Below are positions 1-7,339 of a DNA stretch of 21,028 nucleotides, piece by piece. The notes under the pieces were generated by a model that searched no databases, was not told the origin of the DNA, and was given only the letters and a program-made list of their open reading frames with translations. How positions within the stretch are numbered: position 1 is the first letter of the stretch; each line of letters opens with the position of its first letter. The position numbers and the translations under genes were made by a program. This DNA is from DATEMK01 sp035275625 (lineage in GTDB: Bacteria; Bacteroidota; Bacteroidia; AKYH767-A; OLB10): contig DATEMK010000309.1 in assembly GCA_035275625.1 (NCBI GenBank), forward strand, positions 1 through 21,028. Reading direction: 5' to 3'.

Positions 1-1
1 T

Positions 2-2215
2 GCGGGCTTGCCGCTGCTGAGAGCTTACCGCGGGTTGCCAAAAAATAAACCCTTAATAAAATTTCTTGGAGAGACCGGTGTAAAAGCGTTGCTGCATAAA
101 ACAGAAAATTTTTACATGCAGGACCAGAACAAGGAAATGCACAAGGCGGATGCAGAGCTTTTTTTCGTGATTGATGAAAAAAATAATTCGGTTGAGCTGA
201 CGGAAAAGGGAATTGAGCTGATTACTTCCGCCAATGAAGATGCCGGTTTTTTTATCATGCCGGATGTGGGCTCTGAAATTGCATTGATAGAAAAATCAGG
301 TGCTCCAGATTTGGAGAAGCTGGACAAGAAAGAAACGCTGATGCGGGATTTTGCGATTAAATCAGACCGCATTCATACTATTAACCAGCTTCTGAAAGCC
401 TACACGCTTTTTGAAATTGATGTGGAATATATTATTGCTGACGGCAAAGTAAAAATTGTGGATGAGCAGACGGGACGCGTGCTGGAAGGAAGAAGATATT
501 CAGACGGACTGCACCAGGCAATTGAATCGAAAGAGAATGTGAAAGTGGAAGCCGCCACGCAAACGTATGCTACCGTGACGCTACAGAATTATTTCCGGAT
601 GTATCACAAGCTGGCAGGGATGACCGGAACAGCGGAAACGGAAGCAGGTGAGTTCTGGACGATCTATAAATTAGATGTTGTTGTGATACCGACTAACCGT
701 GCGGTAGTACGAAAAGACATGGAAGATTTGGTTTACAAAACCAAACGTGAAAAATATAATGCCGTTATCGAGGAGATTTCCAATCTCACTAAAGCAGGAA
801 GGCCTGTCCTGGTGGGAACCACATCGGTTGAAATTTCTGAATTGCTGAGCCGGATGCTGAAGCTGCGGAACATTAAGCACAATGTGCTGAATGCAAAACA
901 GCACCAGCGCGAAGCTGAAATTGTTGCTGAAGCCGGTAAAGCCGGAACGGTGACCATTGCCACCAACATGGCAGGCCGCGGAACGGATATTAAGCTGGGG
1001 CCCGGGGTGAAGGATGCAGGAGGTTTGGCAATTGTGGGAACAGAGCGTCATGAATCAAGGCGCGTGGACAGGCAGTTGCGCGGACGTGCGGGCAGGCAGG
1101 GTGACCCGGGCTCGTCACAGTTTTTTGTTTCACTGGAGGATGACCTGATGCGCTTGTTCGGCTCTGACCGTATTGCGCGGCTGATGGACCGGATGGGTAT
1201 TGAAGAAGGCGAAGTGATCCAGCACAGCATGATTTCAAAATCAATCGAGCGCGCGCAGAAAAAGGTGGAAGAAAATAATTTCGGCATCCGCAAACGTTTG
1301 CTCGAGTACGATGATGTGATGAATGCGCAGCGCGAAGTGATTTACAGGAAAAGGAGACATGCACTGTTTGGTGAACGTTTATCACTTGATTTGGATAATA
1401 TGCAATGGGATGTAAGCGAAAACCTCTCCGCCATTCATACTGAATCAGGAAATTTTGAAGAATTCAAAATTGACCTGATCCGTTATTTTTCCATTGAAAG
1501 CCCGGTAGATGAAAAAGAGTTTTTGCAGATAAAACCCGAGGAGCTTACTGAAAAGGTATATCATGCAGCACATGATCATTACCGTGTGAAATCAAAGCTG
1601 ATTGCTGACAAAGCATTTCCTGTTATCAATGATGTATATACGAACCAGGGAAATGTATATACAAATATAGTGGTGCCGTTTACTGACGGAATGAAACATA
1701 TACAGGTAGTGGCGCATCTTAAAAAAGCTTTTGAAACGCATGGAATGGAAATGGTCAGTTCGTTTGAAAGAAATGTTACGCTCGCTTTGATTGATGATGC
1801 ATGGAAAGAACACCTGCGTGAAATGGATGAATTGAAAACATCGGTGCAAAGCGCGGTGTATGAACAAAAAGATCCGCTGCTTATTTACAAGTTTGAATCG
1901 TTTGAATTGTTCAAGCAAATGCTGGAGCGTATTAATAAAGAAATTCTTGCTTTCCTTTTCAAAGGATATGTTGCTATACAGGATTCGTCTAATGTGAAAG
2001 AAGCGCGGCCTCCGCAGCGGACTGATATGAGCAGGTTGCGCACTTCCAGCTCGGATAATGTTTCTACAACTGCAACCAACGGACGCCCCCAGCAGCAGCA
2101 GGCCCCTGTTAAAGTTCAGCCGGTTCGCGTTGAACAAAAAATAGGACGCAATGATCCGTGCCCCTGCGGAAGCGGGAAGAAGTATAAGAACTGCCACGGG
2201 GCGGGAGGGGAGTAA
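2..2215 (+). CDS. secA: Preprotein translocase ATPase SecA, C-terminal part (5' end outside window)
   Basis: SecA is the ATPase motor that pushes unfolded preproteins through the SecYEG channel. The reading frame is open to the left edge, so the gene is truncated by the window and the TTG at 8 is not its start. Numbering from the first full codon (base 2), the order is: end of the first nucleotide-binding fold (AYRGLPKNKPLIKFL), preprotein cross-linking region, MTGTAETE at 207, second helicase fold with AGRGTDIK at 324 and the arginine-finger motif QLRGRAGRQ at 358, helical scaffold and wing domain, a Q/P-rich linker, and a C-terminal zinc-binding SEC-C tail with ligands C720, C722, C731 and H732. 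About 737 residues are visible; Bacteroidota SecA proteins are longer, roughly 1,000 to 1,100. No frameshift is seen. Its direct relevance here is that nearly all other proteins in the window carry Sec signal peptides. Confidence 0.98.
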   Translation, partial: AGLPLLRAYRGLPKNKPLIKFLGETGVKALLHKTENFYMQDQNKEMHKADAELFFVIDEKNNSVELTEKGIELITSANEDAGFFIMPDVGSEIALIEKSGAPDLEKLDKKETLMRDFAIKSDRIHTINQLLKAYTLFEIDVEYIIADGKVKIVDEQTGRVLEGRRYSDGLHQAIESKENVKVEAATQTYATVTLQNYFRMYHKLAGMTGTAETEAGEFWTIYKLDVVVIPTNRAVVRKDMEDLVYKTKREKYNAVIEEISNLTKAGRPVLVGTTSVEISELLSRMLKLRNIKHNVLNAKQHQREAEIVAEAGKAGTVTIATNMAGRGTDIKLGPGVKDAGGLAIVGTERHESRRVDRQLRGRAGRQGDPGSSQFFVSLEDDLMRLFGSDRIARLMDRMGIEEGEVIQHSMISKSIERAQKKVEENNFGIRKRLLEYDDVMNAQREVIYRKRRHALFGERLSLDLDNMQWDVSENLSAIHTESGNFEEFKIDLIRYFSIESPVDEKEFLQIKPEELTEKVYHAAHDHYRVKSKLIADKAFPVINDVYTNQGNVYTNIVVPFTDGMKHIQVVAHLKKAFETHGMEMVSSFERNVTLALIDDAWKEHLREMDELKTSVQSAVYEQKDPLLIYKFESFELFKQMLERINKEILAFLFKGYVAIQDSSNVKEARPPQRTDMSRLRTSSSDNVSTTATNGRPQQQQAPVKVQPVRVEQKIGRNDPCPCGSGKKYKNCHGAGGE

Positions 2216-2234
2216 AAAAAGTTTAAGGTTTAAT

Positions 2235-2250
2235 CCCGATAGCTATCGGG
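2235..2250. repeat. Perfect 16-base palindrome CCCGATAGCTATCGGG
   Basis: The sequence is its own reverse complement and lies 20 bases after the secA stop codon, flanked by GTTTAAGGTTTAA and AAAGGTTTAAAG. It is the perfectly symmetric version of the palindrome found at 7159, 9106 and 11080. The T-rich run after it (from 2263) could give it a weak terminator role for secA, but the stronger terminator is at 2336-2375. Confidence 0.8.
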
Positions 2251-2335
2251 AAAGGTTTAAAGTTTTTTTTCTGAACTAAAGTTTTCTTTATAGTAGTTCA
2301 TATTAGTAAAATAGCCTGAATTATTTTTTGGTCAT

Positions 2336-2375
2336 AAAAAAAACAGGCTTCCCGGTTTGGAGAAGCCTGTTTTTA
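2336..2375. terminator. Bidirectional intrinsic terminator between secA and the DUF5689 gene
   Basis: Arms ACAGGCTTC and GAAGCCTGT form a stable stem around a short CGGTTTGG-type loop, with an A run before the stem and a T run after it. The U tract therefore exists on both strands. It sits between convergent genes, so it can stop secA transcripts rightward and the receptor/DUF5689 transcript leftward. Confidence 0.85.
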
Positions 2376-2442
2376 TTTAGTTGATTATTATTTAGTGTTA
2401 CAGCTTTGTCAGCAACTAAACTTTTTTAATAATTTGATGCTT

Positions 2443-3912
2443 TTATTGAACATCACTTGTATTTCTGATCGTAATTTGTTTTGTAGTATTAAAAGGAGCT
2501 AATATGCCAGTAACACTTACGGTACCTGCAGGATAAGAATTGCCTGCAAAAGATGCGCTTGAACGGGTGTAAAGGTCAATAAAATCTGTCGGATCTGTGA
2601 GGGTATTAGTGCCACTGTATGTTCCTGAACCGGTAATGGTAGCGTTTAACACCTTTACAAGAGTACTTTCCCACAATTCAAAATTTGTAGTATTATTGAT
2701 TGCACTAACTGTAACTATTCTCACAGCTGGCGTGTTTATTCCTAAAAAAGTTGCATTTGCTGGTGGTGTACCATCAAATTCAAGCAAACCGCTGAATTCA
2801 GTGAGGAGTAGTCCACTTACATTTACCTCAATTGAGTCTCCCAGCGCAAAAGTGTTTGGAGAAGTAAATCGTACAGCTATTCCTCCCGTTGCGTCCTGAA
2901 TGATAACATTGTTTGCCGTAATATTTCCATTTATGAAATCAGAAATAACAGTCCCACGAATTTTTTTACCAATCAAGCCTGAAGTAAATCCTGCACTCCA
3001 AAGACATCTGACAACTTTAAGGTTTACATAGGTACCGCTTGTATCAATCGTACATGGTCCTATTCCTCCACAACGCTGATTACTCATATTTAAATCACTC
3101 AAATCACGAATTTTGATTTGCAAATCTTCCAGCTCATTTGCTCCAAAAGAATTATAAATCTGTAATACTGCAATGATAGAACCATTGCCGGTTGGAACTT
3201 CTGTTGCAGCAAAGTTTGAATACCCGCTTGACCTGATAATAATAGTCCTTTCATTACAATCTTTGATGGTAAGATTTCTGTCTTGTTTTAACGGTCCGTC
3301 AGCAAAAGTTGTGTCCTGTTCATCAAACTGAGCGGTGTCAATTTTGATAAGTGTGTTCTGGTAGGTATTTATGTAAGCGTCAAGATTTATTGTCGTGATG
3401 TCACTAAGATGAATCGTTCTTGGAGAAACTGTATGGTAATAAGAACCCGGCAAGAGGTATTTACCTAATAGTGTTGAAGCAATCCGTGTAAGTGAACCTG
3501 TATTGTCAACACCCGATCCAAGCTGGATCAATTTAGCATATTCCCCGATGGTTAATCCAAGGCATTTTACAAAAACACGTCTTCCGGCTTTATAAGTTGT
3601 ATAGTAATTGGACTGGTCAATGTTAACAGAAATTCCACCTGTGGAATCCTGCAGTACAACTTCTTTATAAAAATTGCCTGACTGATCATCGGCAATTACA
3701 ACTCCTGAGATATAAATATCGGATGTGATTTTAACAGGGGTGCCCGTGTAAAGCGCTTTCAAATCAGCAATGGTGGTATATGTTCCGGTCATCACAGGAT
3801 CAAGGCCACCTGTAGGAGGTTCATCAAAATCTTTTTTAACGCAGGAAGACAGCGTTGTGATCACAAGCATCACAAATGAATAAGCAAGAATTTTGTTAAG
3901 AGATATTTTCAT
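2443..3912 (-). CDS. DUF5689-type outer-surface lipoprotein with OB-fold-like repeats
   Basis: A 489-residue lipoprotein. The signal sequence ends in the lipobox LSSC with acylated Cys24. The following residues VKKDFDE are acidic and resemble the surface-export signals known for Bacteroidota lipoproteins, so exposure on the cell surface is likely (inference). Residues about 40-280 look like DUF5689 (TTIADLKALY, ITSDIYISGVVIADD, VVLQDSTGGISVNI). A second OB-like unit with VIIQDATGGIAVRF lies at about 305-400 and a third at about 405-489. The gene lies 41 bases downstream of the TonB-dependent receptor on the same strand, with no promoter visible between them, so co-transcription is likely. By position it could be the receptor's lipoprotein partner, the role SusD plays elsewhere, but it has no SusD-like sequence. 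The ligand is unknown. Confidence 0.85.
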   Translation of the reverse strand: MKISLNKILAYSFVMLVITTLSSCVKKDFDEPPTGGLDPVMTGTYTTIADLKALYTGTPVKITSDIYISGVVIADDQSGNFYKEVVLQDSTGGISVNIDQSNYYTTYKAGRRVFVKCLGLTIGEYAKLIQLGSGVDNTGSLTRIASTLLGKYLLPGSYYHTVSPRTIHLSDITTINLDAYINTYQNTLIKIDTAQFDEQDTTFADGPLKQDRNLTIKDCNERTIIIRSSGYSNFAATEVPTGNGSIIAVLQIYNSFGANELEDLQIKIRDLSDLNMSNQRCGGIGPCTIDTSGTYVNLKVVRCLWSAGFTSGLIGKKIRGTVISDFINGNITANNVIIQDATGGIAVRFTSPNTFALGDSIEVNVSGLLLTEFSGLLEFDGTPPANATFLGINTPAVRIVTVSAINNTTNFELWESTLVKVLNATITGSGTYSGTNTLTDPTDFIDLYTRSSASFAGNSYPAGTVSVTGILAPFNTTKQITIRNTSDVQ

Positions 3913-3953
3913 GATATGTATTATATTTTTTATTTCTTTATTAGTTTAAGATT

Positions 3954-6731
3954 TTAGTTCATTCTTAATGTTACGCTTGCGAAGAAGGTGGCTCCGTATG
4001 AGTAAAAATATTTCGGTGCAAACTTGCCGACATTGTTTTCATAGAAGTCATAGCGTAATTGCTCATATCCGTTGGTAATAAATTTTTTATTGTTGGTAAT
4101 ATTGGTTACGCCCACATTGAGCAATATGTATGTTGGTTTTTTCAATGCTTTGATTTTACCATCCAGCTTCCATGATTTACCTCCTGAAAGATCCATTGTA
4201 AACTGCCCGTCCGCTTTTTGCTGGTCAATTATATTGGTGAACAAATCTGTTTGCGGGTCCACTAAATCAATTCCCTGAACAGTTCTGCGGGCAGGGTTGT
4301 AATCAATCCAGATACCATCAAAATAGTTAAAGTTCAGACGCACAAACCAAAAATCTTTTCCGCGATAGCTTAACCCGGCAGTATATGCTTTTTCAGGAGA
4401 GCCTGCCACATGGAAATTTTTTGCATAAATGATTTCATTCTCTGCTAAAAGCGTTGCATTGTTATCCTGCGAAATAGTTGCTAACGGCCGGTCGGTATAA
4501 AAATACTGGCCTAAGGCAGCCACTGCGCTTGCGCTGAACCCCTGCCCGATTTCTGCTTCTGCAGCAAGCTCGGCCCCGGTGTAGCGTTTGTCAACATTTG
4601 TTAATGTATAATTTACGAACGTGCGGAAATCATCATGATAAAAGCTAGTGGTCTTTGTTTCATTATTCACCTGTGTATAATACAGTACAGCTCTCCCTTT
4701 TAATTTTGGCGCCCTGAGCAAATAACCTCCTTCAAGAGAGGTAGTTTCTTCGCTTTTTAAATCCGGGGCAAGATCATGTCTTGTCTTTGCCGAAACATAA
4801 GCATCATCAAAATCCGGAGCGTTTGTAAGCACTGAGGCATTAGCAAATAAATAATTGCGCCCGTTTAGCTTATATGTAATTCCACCCTTGCCTGCAAAAT
4901 TTATAAACGTTTGCTTTGGAGAATCACCGAAAGAGTTATCAGGGAAAATACCATTAACTGTTTTTCCTTCACGGAAATATCTTGTCTGCGAAATCTGTGT
5001 CCCGAAGAAAAAATCAATGCGTTCGAATCTAAAAGTAGTTTGCCACCATCCGTTTATTTTGTAAATATCGGCTGTGTAATCATACCCGTATTTATCTCCC
5101 ACGAGGAGTATATTATTAGGATTATTCAGATCATTTTGCAGTGCATTTGTATCATTCGGAAAATCCTGTTGTGCATATTGGTTATAATCCACATAAAAAT
5201 CACCTCCCAGCAAATCGTTCACTTCTTTGTAATATTCTGTTTGCTGTTTCTGGTAAGTCAGCCCAGCGGTGAGTGTGGTGTTATCACTAATGGCGCTATT
5301 GTAAATAGTATTAAAGCTGAAATTATTTACGGAAGTAACACGGTCCTGAACAATATATAGCGATCTTTTACCTCTCGCAGTATCGCCATAAACACCGTTC
5401 GCATTAAGAACAATCGTATCATTATGAAAATTGGTTTCATACAAACGATCCCAATTAATTTGGCGCGCATTTTCGTTAAGTCTTAATATTTCAGCCGCCT
5501 GCAATCCGGCTACCGAATCTTCAATGGCTATAAAACTTGGAAGATTCCTGTAATAATCAGGCCGGGGATCGGTTGCTTCGTACCAGTCAAGTCCTGAAAC
5601 TTTGCTTTTGCCTGTAACAAAAGAAACGGCTGATAACAAAGAAGATTTCCCGTCAATTTTCCAGTCATGTGTGAGAATAAAAGCGGGTTCATTAGTGTTT
5701 CCTACAGAGGCATTGCGCACCTCTCCATTTTGATACCCCCATGAAGGATTGTAATAATTGGTTCCGGCAAGGTCATACATTTCCTGCACTGCAGGTGATG
5801 ACCTTCCGTTTTTGGTTGGCGAAGCAAAGGCAGTAAAGCTTAATGAATGCTGATCGTTAATAAATTTTTCTACTGTTCCGAAATAACTGAACCCGTCATA
5901 GTACGTTCCTTTTATATAGCCTTCATTTGCCCACCTGCGTGAAACTGAACCCGCAAATGACCATCCTCCTTTCAAAATACCCGATCCGTAAGTCAGCATA
6001 AAACGATTGTCGTACGAACGGTTGGAGATGGCATAAGAAGCCTGTATCTGCTTGCGCTGATGAGAGGCGCGGCTGTCAATATTATATGCGCCACCAATAC
6101 CTCCGAAAGAATAATAGGCTGGTGCCAATCCTAAAGATGTTTCCCTTGTGCGCATTACATCATTCAAACCTCCCCAGGTATAATACATCGTTCTTCCTGT
6201 AGTAAGATCATTCATCGGGGCGCCATTCATGAGCGTTACAAAATTTGCATCTTCATACCCTCTTATTCTGAAGCGTGCAGCGCTGAAAGTAAATGTTGTG
6301 GCTGTAATAAACGGATCTCGTGATGCACCAAGTGCGCTCGAAACATTATCCGTTGAAGATTCTTTAAGGTCGGATTCGGAAAGTGAAACCACGGGAATAT
6401 TATCTTCTGAAGATTCATTTCCCGAGTGCTGGATGGCGATGTTTCCGAGATCGTGTTTTTGCTTATCTGCTTTTAATGGAAAGCTGAACGCATTATAATT
6501 TTCTGCTTTAATGCTGATGTTGTAATCCCCGTAAGGCAGGTTTGAAAACATAAACACACCTGCTTTATCCGTTTTAACAGAATCATTTGTTTCCGCGATT
6601 TTTACAACAGCATTTTCGATGGGCATGTTGTAAGGATCAGCAATGATGCCTTTAATTTCGGAAACCTGGGAATGGGATAAGAAAGGAATGAGCAGAAAAA
6701 CAAATATTATGAAAGAGTATTTACGCACCAT
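3954..6731 (-). CDS. TonB-dependent outer-membrane receptor with N-terminal carboxypeptidase-regulatory-like domain
   Basis: A 925-residue outer-membrane transporter. A signal peptide (residues 1-22, ending SHSQ) is followed by a CarboxypepD_reg-like beta-sandwich at about 24-100 (IKGIIADPYNMPIENAVVKI, GVFMFSNLPYGDYNISI), then a plug domain at about 115-225 (RFRIRGYEDANFVTLMNGAP, YSFGGIGGAYNID), and a 22-strand-type barrel to the C-terminus, which ends in alternating aromatic/polar residues as barrel strands do. The plug binds the substrate path and the barrel crosses the membrane; uptake would be powered by TonB/ExbBD encoded elsewhere. The start ATG at 6731 gives a clean signal peptide. The TonB box is not obvious. 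It is upstream of and probably co-transcribed with the DUF5689 lipoprotein. Substrate is not evident; the secreted nuclease-family enzyme at 13202 hints at nucleic acid or phosphoester products. Confidence 0.93.
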   Translation of the reverse strand: MVRKYSFIIFVFLLIPFLSHSQVSEIKGIIADPYNMPIENAVVKIAETNDSVKTDKAGVFMFSNLPYGDYNISIKAENYNAFSFPLKADKQKHDLGNIAIQHSGNESSEDNIPVVSLSESDLKESSTDNVSSALGASRDPFITATTFTFSAARFRIRGYEDANFVTLMNGAPMNDLTTGRTMYYTWGGLNDVMRTRETSLGLAPAYYSFGGIGGAYNIDSRASHQRKQIQASYAISNRSYDNRFMLTYGSGILKGGWSFAGSVSRRWANEGYIKGTYYDGFSYFGTVEKFINDQHSLSFTAFASPTKNGRSSPAVQEMYDLAGTNYYNPSWGYQNGEVRNASVGNTNEPAFILTHDWKIDGKSSLLSAVSFVTGKSKVSGLDWYEATDPRPDYYRNLPSFIAIEDSVAGLQAAEILRLNENARQINWDRLYETNFHNDTIVLNANGVYGDTARGKRSLYIVQDRVTSVNNFSFNTIYNSAISDNTTLTAGLTYQKQQTEYYKEVNDLLGGDFYVDYNQYAQQDFPNDTNALQNDLNNPNNILLVGDKYGYDYTADIYKINGWWQTTFRFERIDFFFGTQISQTRYFREGKTVNGIFPDNSFGDSPKQTFINFAGKGGITYKLNGRNYLFANASVLTNAPDFDDAYVSAKTRHDLAPDLKSEETTSLEGGYLLRAPKLKGRAVLYYTQVNNETKTTSFYHDDFRTFVNYTLTNVDKRYTGAELAAEAEIGQGFSASAVAALGQYFYTDRPLATISQDNNATLLAENEIIYAKNFHVAGSPEKAYTAGLSYRGKDFWFVRLNFNYFDGIWIDYNPARRTVQGIDLVDPQTDLFTNIIDQQKADGQFTMDLSGGKSWKLDGKIKALKKPTYILLNVGVTNITNNKKFITNGYEQLRYDFYENNVGKFAPKYFYSYGATFFASVTLRMN

Positions 6732-6793
6732 GTGGAAGGAAATTGTGATTTATTAATTCTGGAGTTTACCGGATGTTTTTCGAAAAGCGGTTG

Positions 6794-6801
6794 CAAAGCT
6801 A
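6794..6801 (-). promoter_or_regulatory. Possible -7 element TAGCTTTG for the receptor operon
   Basis: Read on the minus strand this matches TAnnTTTG, the Bacteroidota housekeeping -7 motif, 62 bases before the receptor ATG. No convincing TTG -33 element lies 19-21 bases upstream of it, so support is modest. Confidence 0.35.
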
Positions 6802-6864
6802 ACAAAAAGGTTTAAAGTTAACGATAAATTGACATGGAAACTTTATTCTTCGCTTCATCCCTGA

Positions 6865-6932
6865 CCCCTGAAGGGGAATCATCGCGGACTTAGTCTATGC
6901 GGTAGTTCCTCTTCAGGGAGCAGGGGTTTTTT
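6865..6932. repeat. Long imperfect hairpin followed by a T run
   Basis: Arm CCCCTGAAGGGGAA (6865-6878) pairs with TTCCTCTTCAGGGA (6906-6919) with two mismatches or wobble pairs, and CAGGGG then TTTTTT follow at 6921-6932. It has the shape of a rightward intrinsic terminator, yet no + strand gene ends just before it; it lies between divergent units. A repeat or small mobile-element remnant is equally possible. Confidence 0.45.
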
Positions 6933-6940
6933 AAATAAGT

Positions 6941-6968
6941 TTCCTTTAAAGAAAGCGGGTTAAAGGAA
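6941..6968. repeat. Short inverted repeat TTCCTTTAA / TTAAAGGAA
   Basis: Perfect nine-base arms at 6941-6949 and 6960-6968 separated by ten bases, directly after the larger hairpin and just upstream of the -7-like element at 6975. It could be an operator-like site or part of the same repeat remnant. Confidence 0.4.
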
Positions 6969-6974
6969 GTTTGG

Positions 6975-6982
6975 TAAGTTTG
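6975..6982 (+). promoter_or_regulatory. -7-like element TAAGTTTG before the pseudogene
   Basis: It matches TAnnTTTG and ends 14 bases before the ATG at 6997, the same short spacing seen for several genes in this window. No clear TTG -33 element is found. It suggests the broken gene once had, or still has, its own promoter. Confidence 0.4.
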
Positions 6983-6996
6983 GTGGAGAAATTTGA

Positions 6997-7213
6997 ATGA
7001 TGAATAAACTGTTGAAGAAGTATGTATTTATTATATTGTTTTTCATCACGGGAACTGGAATTGTTTTTTGTCAGCAGGTGACTTTTCAAAAGAATTTTGG
7101 TGATCCTAATAATTCCGAGACAGCTTACAAAAGGGATGTATCTTTATGAGGTGAGAAACCCCGATAGCCATCGGGGCGGGGTGGTGAGGAAAGGGAAGGT
7201 CATCCTTCGCTAA
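6997..7213 (+). pseudogene. Chimeric remnant: signal peptide of a secreted protein joined out of frame to a T9SS tail
   Basis: From the ATG at 6997 or 7000 a reading frame runs to TGA at 7147-7149 and encodes a typical signal peptide (KKYVFIILFFITGTGIVFCQ) and then VTFQKNFGDPNNSE, a start typical of secreted Bacteroidota repeat proteins. From 7121 a different frame reads QLTKGMYLYEVRN, the palindrome-coded PDSHRGG and VVRKGKV, ending at TAA 7211-7213. That is the last third of the T9SS tail found in the genes just downstream; CTTACAAAAGGGATGTAT is shared with 8159-8176. The body of the gene and most of the sorting domain are missing, and the junction near 7118-7121 puts the halves in different frames. 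The normal VVKE ending is also replaced by a palindromic repeat beginning at 7201. A deletion between two tandem genes would explain it. Confidence 0.75.
7159..7176. repeat. Palindrome CCCCGATAGCCATCGGGG inside the pseudogene tail
   Basis: Seven-base perfect arms (CCCCGAT/ATCGGGG) around AGCC. The same 18 bases occur at 9106-9123 and 11080-11097, each time after a codon pair for RN in a T9SS tail. Confidence 0.85.
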
Positions 7214-7290
7214 CAACTACGCTGAAGCTTCGTTGTTTGAAAAAAGCTACGGATGATAAATGGTGAAGCCTGCCTGCCGGTAGGCAGGGA
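7201..7290. repeat. Mosaic of palindromic repeats (CATCC...GGATG unit and CCTGCCGGTAGGCAGG)
   Basis: CATCC (7201-7205) and GGATG (7251-7255) enclose a nested inverted repeat: AACAAC (7212-7217) with GTTGTT (7232-7237) around the perfect palindrome GAAGCTTC (7224-7231). Thirteen or more bases later comes CCTGCCGGTAGGCAGG (7273-7288) with six-base perfect arms. No reading frame fits. The left edge is fused to the pseudogene tail. The design recalls the composite REP/BIME elements of other bacteria; identity with a named family cannot be shown here. The rest of the gap, 7291-7319, shows nothing further. Confidence 0.65.
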
Positions 7291-7319
7291 ATGAAACGAC
7301 TTATCGGATTAATTTAATT

Positions 7320-7327
7320 TAACTTTG
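7320..7327 (+). promoter_or_regulatory. -7 element TAACTTTG before the secreted-protein cluster
   Basis: It matches TAnnTTTG and ends 12 bases before the ATG at 7340, implying a very short leader. A TTG -33 element is not apparent at the expected distance. It argues against the upstream TTG at 7325 as the start codon, since that codon overlaps the promoter element. Confidence 0.45.
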
Positions 7328-7339
7328 AAAAAACTAAAA

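Noticed and set aside
8..10. TTG as the start of SecA
   Set aside because: The frame is open to the left edge and the residues before it still fit SecA; a functional SecA cannot begin at this point.
1592..2197. 201-codon minus-strand open frame opposite secA
   Set aside because: It lies wholly antisense to well-conserved SecA sequence, has an unusual composition and no recognisable domain; the same holds for the other antisense frames at 671-1385.
2443..3912. SusD-like glycan-binding lipoprotein
   Set aside because: Its position after a TonB receptor suggests SusD, but the sequence is beta-rich and OB-like with DUF5689 motifs, not the helical TPR fold of SusD.
4911..5360. 149-codon plus-strand open frame inside the receptor gene
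   Set aside because: Antisense to a continuous beta-barrel coding sequence, Ile/Cys-rich without motif or promoter.
7325..7339. TTG start five codons upstream for the first cluster gene
   Set aside because: It overlaps the TAACTTTG promoter element, and ATG 7340 gives a normal signal peptide.
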